This document shows, in pieces, positions 8,621-16,988 of a stretch of DNA of 64,000 nt. A model generated the notes under the pieces. It did not search any database and was not told the DNA's origin. It was given only the letters and a program-made list of their open reading frames with translations. The position numbers were made by a program, and so were the translations under genes. Numbering within the stretch: position 1 is the first letter of the stretch; each line of letters starts with the position of its first letter. Origin of the DNA: RYN-230 sp963770545 (GTDB lineage Bacteria > Actinomycetota > Actinomycetes > Streptosporangiales > Streptosporangiaceae); the NCBI GenBank assembly GCA_963770545.1, contig CAVYQF010000043.1, forward strand, positions 310,001-374,000, in the 5' to 3' direction.

Positions 8621-9973
8621 GTGTCCATGCGCTTCCCGCCCGGTTTCCTGTTCGGTGTGTCCACGTCCGCGTACCAGATGGAGGGCGCGGCCGATGAAGA
8701 CGGCCGCGGGCCCTCGATCTGGGACACGTTCAGCGAGAAGCCGGGAGCCGTGACCCACGGCGACACCGGCGCGATCGCCTGCGACCACTACCACCGGACC
8801 GACGCGGACCTGGATCTCGCGGCCGGCCTGGGCCTGAACGCCTACCGGTTCTCGATCGGCTGGCCCCGGATCGTCCCGGACGGCACCTGCGCGGTCAACC
8901 AGAAAGGCCTCGACTACTACCGGCGCCTGGCGGAGGGGCTCCGCGCCCGGGGTCTCGAGCCGATGGCCACGCTGTACCACTGGGACCTCCCGCAGCCCCT
9001 GCAGGACGCGGGCGGCTGGGTGAACCGCGACACCGTGGCCCGCTTCTGTGACTACGTGCAGCTCGTGCTGGACAGCCTGGCCGACGTCGTCCCGGTCTGG
9101 GTGACGATGAACGAGGCGTTCTGCTCGGGCATGATCGGCCACCTGCAGGCCCGGCACGCGCCGGGCCTGGCCGACCTGCACTCCGCGCTGGCCGCCTCCC
9201 ACCACCTGCTGCTCGCCCACGGCCTGGCCATGGGCATGATCCGGGACTGCGCCCCGCAGGCCCGGGCCGGCATCACCCACCTGCTCTCCGACATCCACGC
9301 CGCGTCGGACTCCGACGCCGACCGGGCCGCGGCCCGGCGGCTGGACGGACACGAGAACCGCTGGTTCCTCGACCCCGTGCTGCGCGGCAGCTACCCCGCC
9401 GACATGCTCGACTGGTACCAGCGGCAGGTCCCGGTGGACTTCATCCGCGACGGCGACCTGGAGGTCATGGCCGCGCCCGCGGACTTCCTGGGCATCAACT
9501 ACTACGAGACCAAGCTGGTAGCCGAGGACACCGACGAGCCTTACCACCAGGCCCGGGTCATCCCGGCCGCGGACTATGTGAGCGCTCTCCAGCTGACCGC
9601 GAACGGCATCGACGTCCGCCCGGCCGGCCTGGGCGCCGTCCTGCGCCGGGTGCACGAGTCCACCCCGCTGCCCCTCTACATCACCGAGAACGGCGCGGCC
9701 TACCACGACTACGTCAACCCCGAGGGCGGCGTGGATGATGTGGAACGGGTCGCGTACCTGAGTGATCACTTCGCCGAGACGCTGGCCGCCATCGAGGCCG
9801 GGGTGGACGTGCGCGGCTACTTCATCTGGTCGCTGCTGGACAACTTCGAGTGGGCCGACGGCTACAGCCGCCGGTTTGGCCTGGTCTGGGTGGACTTTGG
9901 CACGCAGGCCCGCATCCCCAAGGCCAGCGCCCGCTGGTACGCCCAGCTCGTCGCCGGCCAGCAGGCTGGCTGA
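8621..9973 (+). CDS. GH1 family beta-glucosidase
   Basis: Retaining glycoside hydrolase family 1 enzyme, 450 residues, no signal peptide, so it probably cleaves imported beta-glucosides in the cytoplasm. The GTG at 8621 is preferred because GAAGGAG (8605-8611) is nine bases upstream; a GTG at 8603 would place that site inside the gene. The N-terminal signature FLFGVSTSAYQMEGA, the acid/base region VTMNEAF (Glu165) and the nucleophile region YITENGA (Glu356) are present. The usual NEP is NEA here, which occurs in the family. The C-terminal IWSLLDNFEW stretch forms the aglycone side. Located beside the ROK regulator and sugar transporter, with its own candidate operator. Confidence 0.95.
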   Translation: MSMRFPPGFLFGVSTSAYQMEGAADEDGRGPSIWDTFSEKPGAVTHGDTGAIACDHYHRTDADLDLAAGLGLNAYRFSIGWPRIVPDGTCAVNQKGLDYYRRLAEGLRARGLEPMATLYHWDLPQPLQDAGGWVNRDTVARFCDYVQLVLDSLADVVPVWVTMNEAFCSGMIGHLQARHAPGLADLHSALAASHHLLLAHGLAMGMIRDCAPQARAGITHLLSDIHAASDSDADRAAARRLDGHENRWFLDPVLRGSYPADMLDWYQRQVPVDFIRDGDLEVMAAPADFLGINYYETKLVAEDTDEPYHQARVIPAADYVSALQLTANGIDVRPAGLGAVLRRVHESTPLPLYITENGAAYHDYVNPEGGVDDVERVAYLSDHFAETLAAIEAGVDVRGYFIWSLLDNFEWADGYSRRFGLVWVDFGTQARIPKASARWYAQLVAGQQAG

Positions 9974-9995
9974 CCGCCGGCTGACGGACCGGCGG
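9974..9995 (+). terminator. GC hairpin after beta-glucosidase
   Basis: CCGCCGG and CCGGCGG pair perfectly around an 8-base loop directly behind the stop codon. There is no T-run, as is common in GC-rich actinomycetes. Confidence 0.45.
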
Positions 9996-10064
9996 GACCA
10001 ATCGCCGCAGCCGCGCTCCGCTAACGCGCCGTGCCTTCCGCCGCCTGTTTCGCCGCAACGAAAT

Positions 10065-10694
10065 TCAGCCCCGGCCCACCGACACGACCAGGCTCGCGTG
10101 GTCCCGGCTGGCCTCGATGAGGACGGCGTTCCGCTGATCTGACCCGGTGGCCCGGTCCCGGGCCTCGGCGCTGTCCCGGCCGAATTCCATGTGCCGGCGG
10201 ATCAGCCGGCCCAGCCGGGTCTCTTCGGCCAGGTCGATATACCAGACCTCGTCGAGCAGGTCCGCCACCTGCGCCCAGGGACCCGACCGGAGCAGCAGGT
10301 AGTTGCCCTCGGTGATCACCAGGGGCACGTCCGGCGGAACGGGGATCGCGTTCGCGATGGAGTCCTCGATGTCCCGGTCGAAGCGCGGCGCGTACACGGC
10401 TCCCGCTTCCGGATCACGCAGCCGTCGCAGCAACGCCACGTACCCGGCCGCGTCGAAGGTGTCGGGGGCGCCTTTGCGATCCGCCAGGCCGCTGTCGACG
10501 AGCAGCTGATGGGCCAGGTGGAACCCGTCGAGCGGCACGTACGCGGCCGCGGCGCCGAGGTCATCCCGCAGCCTCTGCGCGAGGGTGGTTTTGCCGGCCG
10601 CGGGCGGCCCGGTGATCCCGAGGATGGCCCGCCCGGGGCGGTCCGCCAGGACCCGGGCCCGGTCCAGCAACTGCCCGAAAGGCAGGTCAGCCAC
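10065..10694 (-). CDS. Nucleoside/nucleotide kinase family P-loop protein
   Basis: P-loop kinase of the uridine kinase/phosphoribulokinase superfamily, 209 residues. The Walker A motif is GPPAAGKTT near residue 30; a PLDGFHLAH stretch matches the substrate-binding loop of this group, followed by an RFDRDIED segment and a hydrophobic strand ending in ITEGNYLLL, typical of YggC/FrcK-like proteins. The substrate is uncertain: related proteins have been linked to fructose or nucleosides. The gene starts with GTG about 11 bases after the stop of the hemerythrin-like gene, so the two probably share a transcript. Confidence 0.8.
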   Translation of the reverse strand: MADLPFGQLLDRARVLADRPGRAILGITGPPAAGKTTLAQRLRDDLGAAAAYVPLDGFHLAHQLLVDSGLADRKGAPDTFDAAGYVALLRRLRDPEAGAVYAPRFDRDIEDSIANAIPVPPDVPLVITEGNYLLLRSGPWAQVADLLDEVWYIDLAEETRLGRLIRRHMEFGRDSAEARDRATGSDQRNAVLIEASRDHASLVVSVGRG

Positions 10695-10705
10695 GACAGA
10701 CCGGG

Positions 10706-11323
10706 TCAGGACGTCCTGAGGCTGCCGATGCTGAGCGACCCGTCCGGGCCGCCGTCGGTGCCACTGCCACCGGCGGCGGGCGCATCGCCCACCGGGCTCA
10801 GGCCCTGCTGCTGCTCTTCCTCGCGGACGTAAACCCGCGGGTCCTTGTCCACCGGCGGAACCCCGGCGTAGTGCGTGGCCTCGAACGCCACGAACGCCAC
10901 GGCTAGGTCGTGACGCAGCTGGAGGCTGGCCAGCCGGCGGAAGTCGGTCAGGCCCTCGCGCTCTTCCTCGCCCATGTGATCGCTGTTGGCCAGGTTGGCC
11001 GCGGTCACCGCCGCGTACCAGCCGTCGCTGCCGACCGGATAGGCCCCCGCCGAGACAACCGCGTCGCGAATGTCGTTATGGTCCCCGATCGCGTCGAGGG
11101 TCTCGTCTTCGGCGGTGCCGCGGCGCCGGGCCTGGATGCCGACCCGGAGCAGCGCGGGGTAGAAGATCTCTTCCTCCGCCGCGGCGTGCAGCTCGAGGAA
11201 CGCGGCCAGCCGGTCCCAGACCACGCCCAGGGTCTCCGTGTCGGTCCGGTCGATCTGCTCCAGGATCGCGAAGAGCCGGCGCTGCTCGTGATGGTCGTCG
11301 AGGATCAGCTGAGTGATGTCCAC
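10706..11323 (-). CDS. Hemerythrin-like (HHE) domain protein
   Basis: Cytoplasmic protein of 205 residues with a four-helix hemerythrin-type domain that probably binds a di-iron centre. Candidate ligands are His11/His12, His46 with Glu50 (LELHAAAEEE), His82 (DHND) and His116 with Glu119/120 (DHMGEEE). The last 40 residues are Gly/Ser/Pro-rich and disordered. The GTG start has AAAGGGG about six bases upstream. Such proteins act in oxygen, nitric oxide or redox sensing or iron handling; the exact role here is unknown. First gene of a likely two-gene operon with the P-loop kinase. Confidence 0.85.
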   Translation of the reverse strand: MDITQLILDDHHEQRRLFAILEQIDRTDTETLGVVWDRLAAFLELHAAAEEEIFYPALLRVGIQARRRGTAEDETLDAIGDHNDIRDAVVSAGAYPVGSDGWYAAVTAANLANSDHMGEEEREGLTDFRRLASLQLRHDLAVAFVAFEATHYAGVPPVDKDPRVYVREEEQQQGLSPVGDAPAAGGSGTDGGPDGSLSIGSLRTS

Positions 11324-11400
11324 CCGGTGCCCCTTTCCGTGTCTCTGACCTCAGCCTAGGCGGCCTGGTGCTTCTTCTCCCCAGGGAGGCCTCCGGATCC

Positions 11401-12369
11401 CTAGAGGAGGGTCTGCGGCGAGCCCAGCTCAGGCAGCCTGGTCAGCAGCCGCACATGTGTCCCGGTCCCGTCGGTCGCCGCCTCGACACAATCGCTGGCC
11501 TGGCGGCCCAGCCACAGTCCATGACCATGAGTCGCGTGCCGGTCCGGGGCGAGGTAGGCGGCGAGTGGATCGGCGAAGCCCCGGCCGCCGTCGCTCACAT
11601 GGCAGACCAGCATGGACCCCTCGGTATAGACCCAGAGACGGCGCGGGGCGGTGCCGTGCATCAGTGCGTTGGTGACCACCTCGGCGGCCGCGGCCACTAG
11701 CAGCGCGGCCGCCTCATCACCGAACCTCGCGTGGGCCAGCTGGGTCCGCAGGAAACGGCGGACGCCGGCCAGGTCCTCGCTGCGGCCGAAGCCGATCGAT
11801 GCGGAGGTCAGCGGGGGCTGGGCCACGGCGGAGCAGTCCCGGATGAAGATGCGCGGGTCGGCGAACGCGCGGCTGGGCACCACCCGGTCACCCTGGAGCA
11901 GCTCCGGATGGGTTTGCTCCACCCCGGGGCGCAGGTCGCCCGGGAGCGCCGACACGTCGTACAGGCAGAGCACCGAGACCGGGAACGGCTGGTACACGAC
12001 GTTGGCCGCCGCCTCCATCCGCAGGTAGTCCGCGGCCTCGGCGGGAGTGCGGCGCGACACGGGCTGCTCGGCAACGACCCGGACCCGCTGGCCGTCGCTG
12101 GCGTGACGGCGCAGCCAGTCGAGCGTGGCGCGGGTCGCCTGCCCCTGGCGGCGGTAGAAACTGGCCGCGTCGGCGAACTCGACCGCCGGGACGTCATCGC
12201 CGAGTTCGCCCTGGAGCCAGGCCAGCTGGCCGGCCGGGACGGCGGCCAGGATCTGCTCGCGGCGGTCCAGGCCCTCGCGGACGAACGCTCCGACAACGGC
12301 GCGGAATTGCGGCTCCTCGGTGTACAGCAGAGCGCGATGGGCCATGCGGCTGTCCGCGGGCCAGCTCAT
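11401..12369 (-). CDS. MEDS-domain anti-sigma factor-like ATPase
   Basis: A 322-residue regulator with an N-terminal MEDS sensory domain (about residues 10-180, starting MAHRALLYTEEPQF) and a C-terminal RsbW-type GHKL ATPase domain. The ATP-binding boxes are visible: EVVTNALMHG (N box), VSDGGRGF (G1) and THGHGLWLGRQ (G2). Proteins of this type act as serine kinases or anti-sigma factors, or bind a STAS partner. The start overlaps the stop of the upstream MEDS-STAS gene by 4 bases, so the pair is probably an anti-sigma/anti-anti-sigma module. Confidence 0.85.
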   Translation of the reverse strand: MSWPADSRMAHRALLYTEEPQFRAVVGAFVREGLDRREQILAAVPAGQLAWLQGELGDDVPAVEFADAASFYRRQGQATRATLDWLRRHASDGQRVRVVAEQPVSRRTPAEAADYLRMEAAANVVYQPFPVSVLCLYDVSALPGDLRPGVEQTHPELLQGDRVVPSRAFADPRIFIRDCSAVAQPPLTSASIGFGRSEDLAGVRRFLRTQLAHARFGDEAAALLVAAAAEVVTNALMHGTAPRRLWVYTEGSMLVCHVSDGGRGFADPLAAYLAPDRHATHGHGLWLGRQASDCVEAATDGTGTHVRLLTRLPELGSPQTLL

Positions 12370-13364
12370 GATTCGATCACCACCGCGTCAGCGCGAAAGC
12401 CGGCCAGATCGAGCACGCGCCGGACGGGCTCAGTGACATTCGCCAGCGTGATCTGGCCGCCGGCGGGCAAGCCGGCCGCGATGTGGAAGATCTCACGCAG
12501 CGAGCCGACGTCCGCGAACGCGACTCCCCCGAGGTCGACCCGCAGCCGCGGGCTGGCGGCGGTCCTGGCCCGGATGACCCGGGCCAGGACCGCGCCGTTC
12601 GTCAGGTCGAGTTCGCCCTCGATCCGCAGCGCCGGTGGCGGTGCGGAGGCGATGAACAGCGCCAGCGGCAGGCGCTGCCCGCTGGTCGCCACCCCGCTGT
12701 GCTCCGCCGCGATGGTCGCGGCGGCCGGCTCATCCAGCTGACGCTGGTCGTACTGGCAGATGGCGGCGATGCCCACCTCGCCCAGCATCTGCGACACCAT
12801 GCGTTCCCAGCGGATGAGCTCCTCCAGCGACCCGGCCGGCCAGGGAGGGCCGCCCATCTCGCCGGTGATCCGCAGGCCGGGGAATCCCGCCGCGAGCGAC
12901 TGGCTGAGCGCCAGCCGGAACGTCGCCACCAGCTGGGCCAGGTCCGTGCGGGCCAGATCCCCGTAAACCTCACCAAAGCTGTGGACCAGCAACTGCCCGC
13001 CCCGCACGGGGCGGCCGGTCTCGATCCCGCCCGCTTCGAGCAGGGCCAGGGCCACCTCGTGCGGACCGGGCGTCACGTAGATCACGCGATCCCCAGCCGC
13101 CAGCCCGCCCCGGACTGCCGCGGCCGTACGCCGCCGGCGATCGTCTTGATCCTGGTACAGCGCGCACAGATGCTGACCGGACCCAAGCGCGACGACATCG
13201 CCTGGTGGGCGCCCGAACCGCAGTCCGGAAGCACGATCGTCGCCGTTGATCAGCCGCTCCTTCCGGTCGGGGTGCGGTTCCCGGTGGCCAGCGCGCTGGC
13301 CACCGGGAGGTGGCCGGTGCCGCCCGGCCGAGCGAGGGAGAGGATGTTGCACTTCCCCCCGCAT
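12366..13364 (-). CDS. MEDS-STAS anti-anti-sigma-like regulator
   Basis: Contains a MEDS sensory domain (from GQHLCALYQDQDD onward, with a VIYVTPG strand) followed by a C-terminal STAS domain (LRIEGELDLTNGAVL ... LRVDLGGVAFADVGSL). The start is uncertain. An ATG at 13364 is in frame but has no ribosome site and adds a low-complexity Arg/Pro/Gly leader. An AAGGAG at 13257-13262 lies just before the recognisable domain but is followed only by CTG or ATC codons, so the real start may be near 13250 or a base may be missing. The 4-base overlap with the MEDS-ATPase gene suggests co-translation of partner proteins. Confidence 0.75.
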   Translation of the reverse strand: MRGEVQHPLPRSAGRHRPPPGGQRAGHREPHPDRKERLINGDDRASGLRFGRPPGDVVALGSGQHLCALYQDQDDRRRRTAAAVRGGLAAGDRVIYVTPGPHEVALALLEAGGIETGRPVRGGQLLVHSFGEVYGDLARTDLAQLVATFRLALSQSLAAGFPGLRITGEMGGPPWPAGSLEELIRWERMVSQMLGEVGIAAICQYDQRQLDEPAAATIAAEHSGVATSGQRLPLALFIASAPPPALRIEGELDLTNGAVLARVIRARTAASPRLRVDLGGVAFADVGSLREIFHIAAGLPAGGQITLANVTEPVRRVLDLAGFRADAVVIES

Positions 13365-13548
13365 TGAGGCGCCAAACGCCAGGGCCGCACCAGCGGGCCC
13401 GGGCCGCGCCAGCGGGCCCGGGCCGGGATGAGGACGTTGGCCTGGCCAGGAGGTTCGCCCTGGCCCTCCGGGGTACCGTAATGGTGCTGCCCGGCCTTTC
13501 AAAGTCAAGCTGCATTATGGTCGAAGTCAACCTTTGTTACAGGTACTC

Positions 13549-14602
13549 GTGTCTGGCGAATTTGGCTTTTCCGCCCTGGACCTCCATCGCCACGTTGTCC
13601 AGTTCTACGACCGTGATGCAGAGCTGGCGCAGACCGCGGGAAACTACCTCGCCGGGGCGATCGCCGAGGGAGGCGCGGCGGTAGTCGTGGCGACCCCGGG
13701 CCGCTGCGCCGAATTCGTGGCCCAGCTGGCGGCAGGCGGTGTCGATGTCGGGGCGGCCCGCCGCGACGGGACCCTGCTCTCCCTCGATGCCACCCGGGTG
13801 GCGCCCGGGCTGGCCCGCGCGGGCCGGATCGACCTGGCGGCCTTCCGCACCCGGTTCCGGCCGGCCATCCTCGCTGCGGGCGAGGCTCCCGGGCCGGTCC
13901 GGATCTACGGGGAGGTCGGCGCCTTGCTCTGGGCGGCTGGCCAGGTCAACGCCGCCCTCGAGCTGGAAGGGCTCTGGAACGAGCTGGGCCTGGCAGATCC
14001 CGTTCTCGCTGCTGTGCGGTTACCCGCGGCATCTGATGGAAGGCAGCCGGCCTCAGGGCGCGGTCGCGGAACTGTGCCGCCTGCACGGCGCGGTGGTCGG
14101 CCGCCCCCTAGCCGGCGCGCCAGTGACCGGACCGCCAGTGACCGGGCCGCTACCGACCGGACCGTCAGTGACCGGACGGTCAGCGACCGGAGGCCCGCCC
14201 GCCGGTGACTCCCACCGCCGGGTCCACTGGGCCGACGTCACGCGCACGTTCGCGGGAAGCCGCGAGGACACCCGGGCGGCCCGGGGCTTCGCGCTCGGGA
14301 TGCTCGAGCCGTGGCGTGGTGAGCAACTGGCGGGGGACACCGCGCTCGTGGTCACCGAACTCGCCACCAACGCGGTCCTGCACGCCGGGTCGGCCTTCAG
14401 CGTCAGCCTCGCCCTGTCCGGCGGCGCGATCCGGATCAGCGTGAGTGACACTCTCCCCCTCGGGCCGGCCGGCGAGGATAAGCAACTGACTGCCGCCTCA
14501 GGCCACGGCCTGGGCGTGGTCGCGGCCATGGCCACCCGCTGGGGCGTCGAGACCGTCCCCAGCGGCAAGGCCGTCTGGGCCGAACTCCCCCTGCCTGACT
14601 GA
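13549..14602 (+). pseudogene. MEDS-ATPase regulator, frameshifted
   Basis: A third MEDS protein, divergent from the previous two. The first frame from GTG 13549 (or TTG 13534) gives a MEDS domain beginning DLHRHVVQFYDRDAEL. At the C-terminal end of that domain the family sequence continues in the next frame: after GLWNELGLADP, the expected FSLLCGYPRHLM and AVAELCRLHGAVVG appear one base later. One extra C in the CCC at 13999-14001 explains the switch. The second frame continues through a PVTGP-repeat linker to a GHKL ATPase domain (VVTELATNAVLHAG ... SGHGLGVVAAMATRW) ending at 14602. Probably one intact protein of about 350 residues if the base is an error. Confidence 0.8.
14120..14194 (+). 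repeat. Five 15-bp tandem repeats in MEDS-ATPase linker
   Basis: Five imperfect copies of CCAGTGACCGGACCG encode a pentapeptide linker of the type PVTGP between the sensory and ATPase domains. Unit boundaries are 14120, 14135, 14150, 14165 and 14180. Confidence 0.8.
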
Positions 14603-15547
14603 TCAGGCTGAGGCCGTGGCCAGCGCGCGCAGCAGCGCCCGGGTCTCGCGCCGGCTGCGGCCGGGGTGCTCACCCACGGGGAAGATGATGGGCCACAGCT
14701 CGGTCACGCCGGCGTCGGCCAGCCGCCCGAGCTGCTTCTCGATCGCGGCCTCGTCCCCGGTGACGGCCAGGGCGCCCGGCGACTCCACGCCCTCGCGGTC
14801 CAGCAGCCGGCGATAGTTGTCGAACCCGGCGTAGCGGGCGAACACCCCGTCCGCGGCCTGCCGGGACGCGGCGCTGTCGGCCGACAATGCCACCGGCAGC
14901 GCGGCTACCACCCGCGGCGCGGCCCGGCCCTCCGCTGGCCCGGCGGCCGAGCTGTGCAGCCGCGGCACGATCTGCTCTCCGAGCGTGCGCGGCCCGGCCA
15001 GCCAGGTCACGACCCCGTCGGCGAGTTCCCCGGCGGCCTGGACCATCAGCGGGGAGAGCGCGCCCACCAGCACACTCACCGGGCTGGTGCCGGGCACGGC
15101 GAAGCCGCCGTCCACGTCGTAGAAGTTGCCGCGATAACAGACGTTTCCCTCGCGCAGCAGCGGGACGAGCACCGAGAGGTAATCGCGCATGTGCGCGGCG
15201 GGCTGCTGGTAGGCCAGCCCGTGCAGGTCCTCGATGACCGGCCGGTGTGACACGCCCACGCCGAGCGTCAGCCGCCCCCCGCAGAACGCCTGGGCCGTGG
15301 CGGCCTGCTGGGCCAGCGCGAGCGGGTGCCGCGGGTAGGTCGGCACGATGCCCACGCCGAGATCGATCCGGCTGGTCTGGGTGCCCGCCACGGCCAGCAT
15401 GCTGAGCGCGTTGACGCCCCGGGAAAAGTGGACGGTCCACGCGGACCCGAAGCCCTCGGCCTCGGCCGCCACCACGTCTGCGACGACGTCCTGGGGGCGC
15501 ATGGGTGTCCCGAGTACCTCGCTGCCAGCCCCCATCGCAATCCGCAT
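14603..15547 (-). CDS. LLM-class F420-dependent oxidoreductase
   Basis: Luciferase-like TIM-barrel oxidoreductase of 314 residues, probably using coenzyme F420. Family marks: GFGSAWTVHFSRG near residue 33, IDLGVGIVPTYPRHPLALAQQA near 60, and GRLTLGVGVSH near 90, the cofactor-binding strands. Substrate unknown. The gene converges with the MEDS-ATPase gene, the two stop codons lying back to back, and its start is close to the divergent gene at 15640. Confidence 0.88.
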   Translation of the reverse strand: MRIAMGAGSEVLGTPMRPQDVVADVVAAEAEGFGSAWTVHFSRGVNALSMLAVAGTQTSRIDLGVGIVPTYPRHPLALAQQAATAQAFCGGRLTLGVGVSHRPVIEDLHGLAYQQPAAHMRDYLSVLVPLLREGNVCYRGNFYDVDGGFAVPGTSPVSVLVGALSPLMVQAAGELADGVVTWLAGPRTLGEQIVPRLHSSAAGPAEGRAAPRVVAALPVALSADSAASRQAADGVFARYAGFDNYRRLLDREGVESPGALAVTGDEAAIEKQLGRLADAGVTELWPIIFPVGEHPGRSRRETRALLRALATASA

Positions 15548-15639
15548 TCCCGCAGCATCCCGCCCCGGCCCTCAGCCCAGCCAGGTCCCGCCAGGCCAAA
15601 ACGGTCACCCCCGGCTCGTCCGTGGATGGTGAGCGGGGT

Positions 15640-16188
15640 GTGTCGGTGAGTCCGGCTTCCGTCATGATCACTGGTGTGGATGTTGATGAACTGCAACACG
15701 CCCTGGGTGGCATCGTGCTTGAAGCGGCCTACATGGAACGGGTGCTGCGCGTGGTATTCAGCGCCCTGGTCGGCAGCAAGTATGCGGCCGTGGTGGACGG
15801 CCGCCTCACGGCATCTGCCCTGATCGAGGACTGTGAACGCCTGACCAGCTACCACACCGAGATCCCCGCGCCCGCGCAGGATGTGCTGCTCACCGCCTTG
15901 CGGGATTGCCATGAGGCAAACAGGAAACGCAACCGGGTGATCCACGACACCTGGGCCGCCCGCCCAGGCAATGTGATGGTCACGCCGCGCAGCGAGCGGG
16001 GGTCCTACCAGGTGACGGTCACGCCGCGCACCCTAGCCGAGGTACGTCAGGTAGCTGGCCGGGTGGCGGAGGCGGCGGAAGGGCTGAAAGCCGCCATGAC
16101 TGGCGCCCTCGGCTCCGGCTGGGAGTTGGCCGAGGATCAGCTTCGCCGGGAACTCGGCCACGACATCAGCACCCACCCGGGGTTTTGA
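15640..16188 (+). CDS. Hypothetical helical protein
   Basis: No family recognised. From GTG 15640 the protein has about 182 residues and is mostly helical, with a conserved-looking core (ALGGIVLEAAYMERVLRVVF, then DCHEANRKRNRVIHDTW). The EANRKRNRVIHDTW stretch resembles the R-N/H-D-x-W arrangement of HEPN-like or AbiV-like helical proteins, but the match is weak and only inferred. A frame open from 15505 adds a Pro-rich leader without a ribosome site, so the later GTG codons at 15640 or 15646 are preferred. The gene is divergent from the LLM oxidoreductase. Confidence 0.6.
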   Translation: MSVSPASVMITGVDVDELQHALGGIVLEAAYMERVLRVVFSALVGSKYAAVVDGRLTASALIEDCERLTSYHTEIPAPAQDVLLTALRDCHEANRKRNRVIHDTWAARPGNVMVTPRSERGSYQVTVTPRTLAEVRQVAGRVAEAAEGLKAAMTGALGSGWELAEDQLRRELGHDISTHPGF

Positions 16189-16315
16189 TGAGCGGCGCGT
16201 CCCCCGACAACACCCGGAACCCGACGCCGCAGAACAGCCCGAGCGCCGCGGATCCCGGTTTCCTCATCATGCCGCCGGGGCGCCTCGCTGCCGAGGGCAG
16301 CTGACGGCCTGGTCG

Positions 16316-16840
16316 TCAGCTGGCCTCGGTGCAGGGAGCTTCGCACCCGGCGAGGGTGCCGGCTATCTCCGGGTTGGCCACGGCGACGATGCGGCGGGCC
16401 GCCCGGCCCAAGTCCTCGAGCTGTTCGGCCGTCACGGCGTCAATCACGAGCCGGCGAGCCTCGCGTACGTGACCTGGCGCGGCCTGCCGGAGCTTCCGCC
16501 AGCCTGCCGCGGTAAGGAGGGCTTCGGTGCGCCGGCCCGCCCCTCCGCAGGAGCGCCGCTCTACCCACCCGGCCGCCTCCAGGCGGGAAACCGCATGTGA
16601 CAAGCGTGACAGCGAACCTCGGGTCTGGGTGGCGAGTTCGCTCATCACGCACAGGCGCCCGGGCGCCTCGGCTAGCTCCACCAGGATGTGGTACTCGAAC
16701 AGATTGAGTCCGGCGTCCTGCTTCAGCTGGGTGTCCAGGCTGGCTGGCAAGATCATCAGCAGCCCCATCAGAGATTTCCACTCGCCCAGCTGTTCGGGCG
16801 AGAGCCAGGGGCCGCCCTGCTCTGCTGAGTCTTCCGCCAT
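16316..16840 (-). CDS. MarR-family transcriptional regulator
   Basis: Winged-helix regulator of 174 residues with MarR marks: LNLFEYHILVELAEAPG, the recognition-helix region TRGSLSRLSHAVSRLEAAG and the wing (RRTEALLTAAG). A Cys in ERRSCGG and two near the C-terminus (GCEAPC) could sense electrophiles or oxidants, by inference. It is divergently transcribed from a TTG-started FMN azoreductase gene. Two similar palindromic sites (16858-16874 and 16892-16908) lie between them, so it probably represses the azoreductase and itself in response to quinones or related compounds. Confidence 0.88.
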   Translation of the reverse strand: MAEDSAEQGGPWLSPEQLGEWKSLMGLLMILPASLDTQLKQDAGLNLFEYHILVELAEAPGRLCVMSELATQTRGSLSRLSHAVSRLEAAGWVERRSCGGAGRRTEALLTAAGWRKLRQAAPGHVREARRLVIDAVTAEQLEDLGRAARRIVAVANPEIAGTLAGCEAPCTEAS

Positions 16841-16857
16841 AGGGCAATCTTAGCTGA

Positions 16858-16908
16858 ACTTGAATATTCAACGTGAAGCTCGTAGGCTCGTACTTGCACG
16901 TTCAAGTT
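16858..16908. promoter_or_regulatory. Paired MarR operator-like sites
   Basis: ACTTGAATATTCAACGT (16858-16874) contains the perfect palindrome TTGAATATTCAA. ACTTGCACGTTCAAGTT (16892-16908) keeps the ACTTG-N-A and TTCAA halves. The centres are 34 bases apart, and both sites lie in the intergenic region shared by marR and the azoreductase gene. Confidence 0.65.
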
Positions 16909-16988
16909 CACGACGGGCCGGCCACCTGCCCGTCACCGAACCCGCCGGGCGATTTCCTGTCACCCGGCGGCCCTGCCGAGGAGAACCT

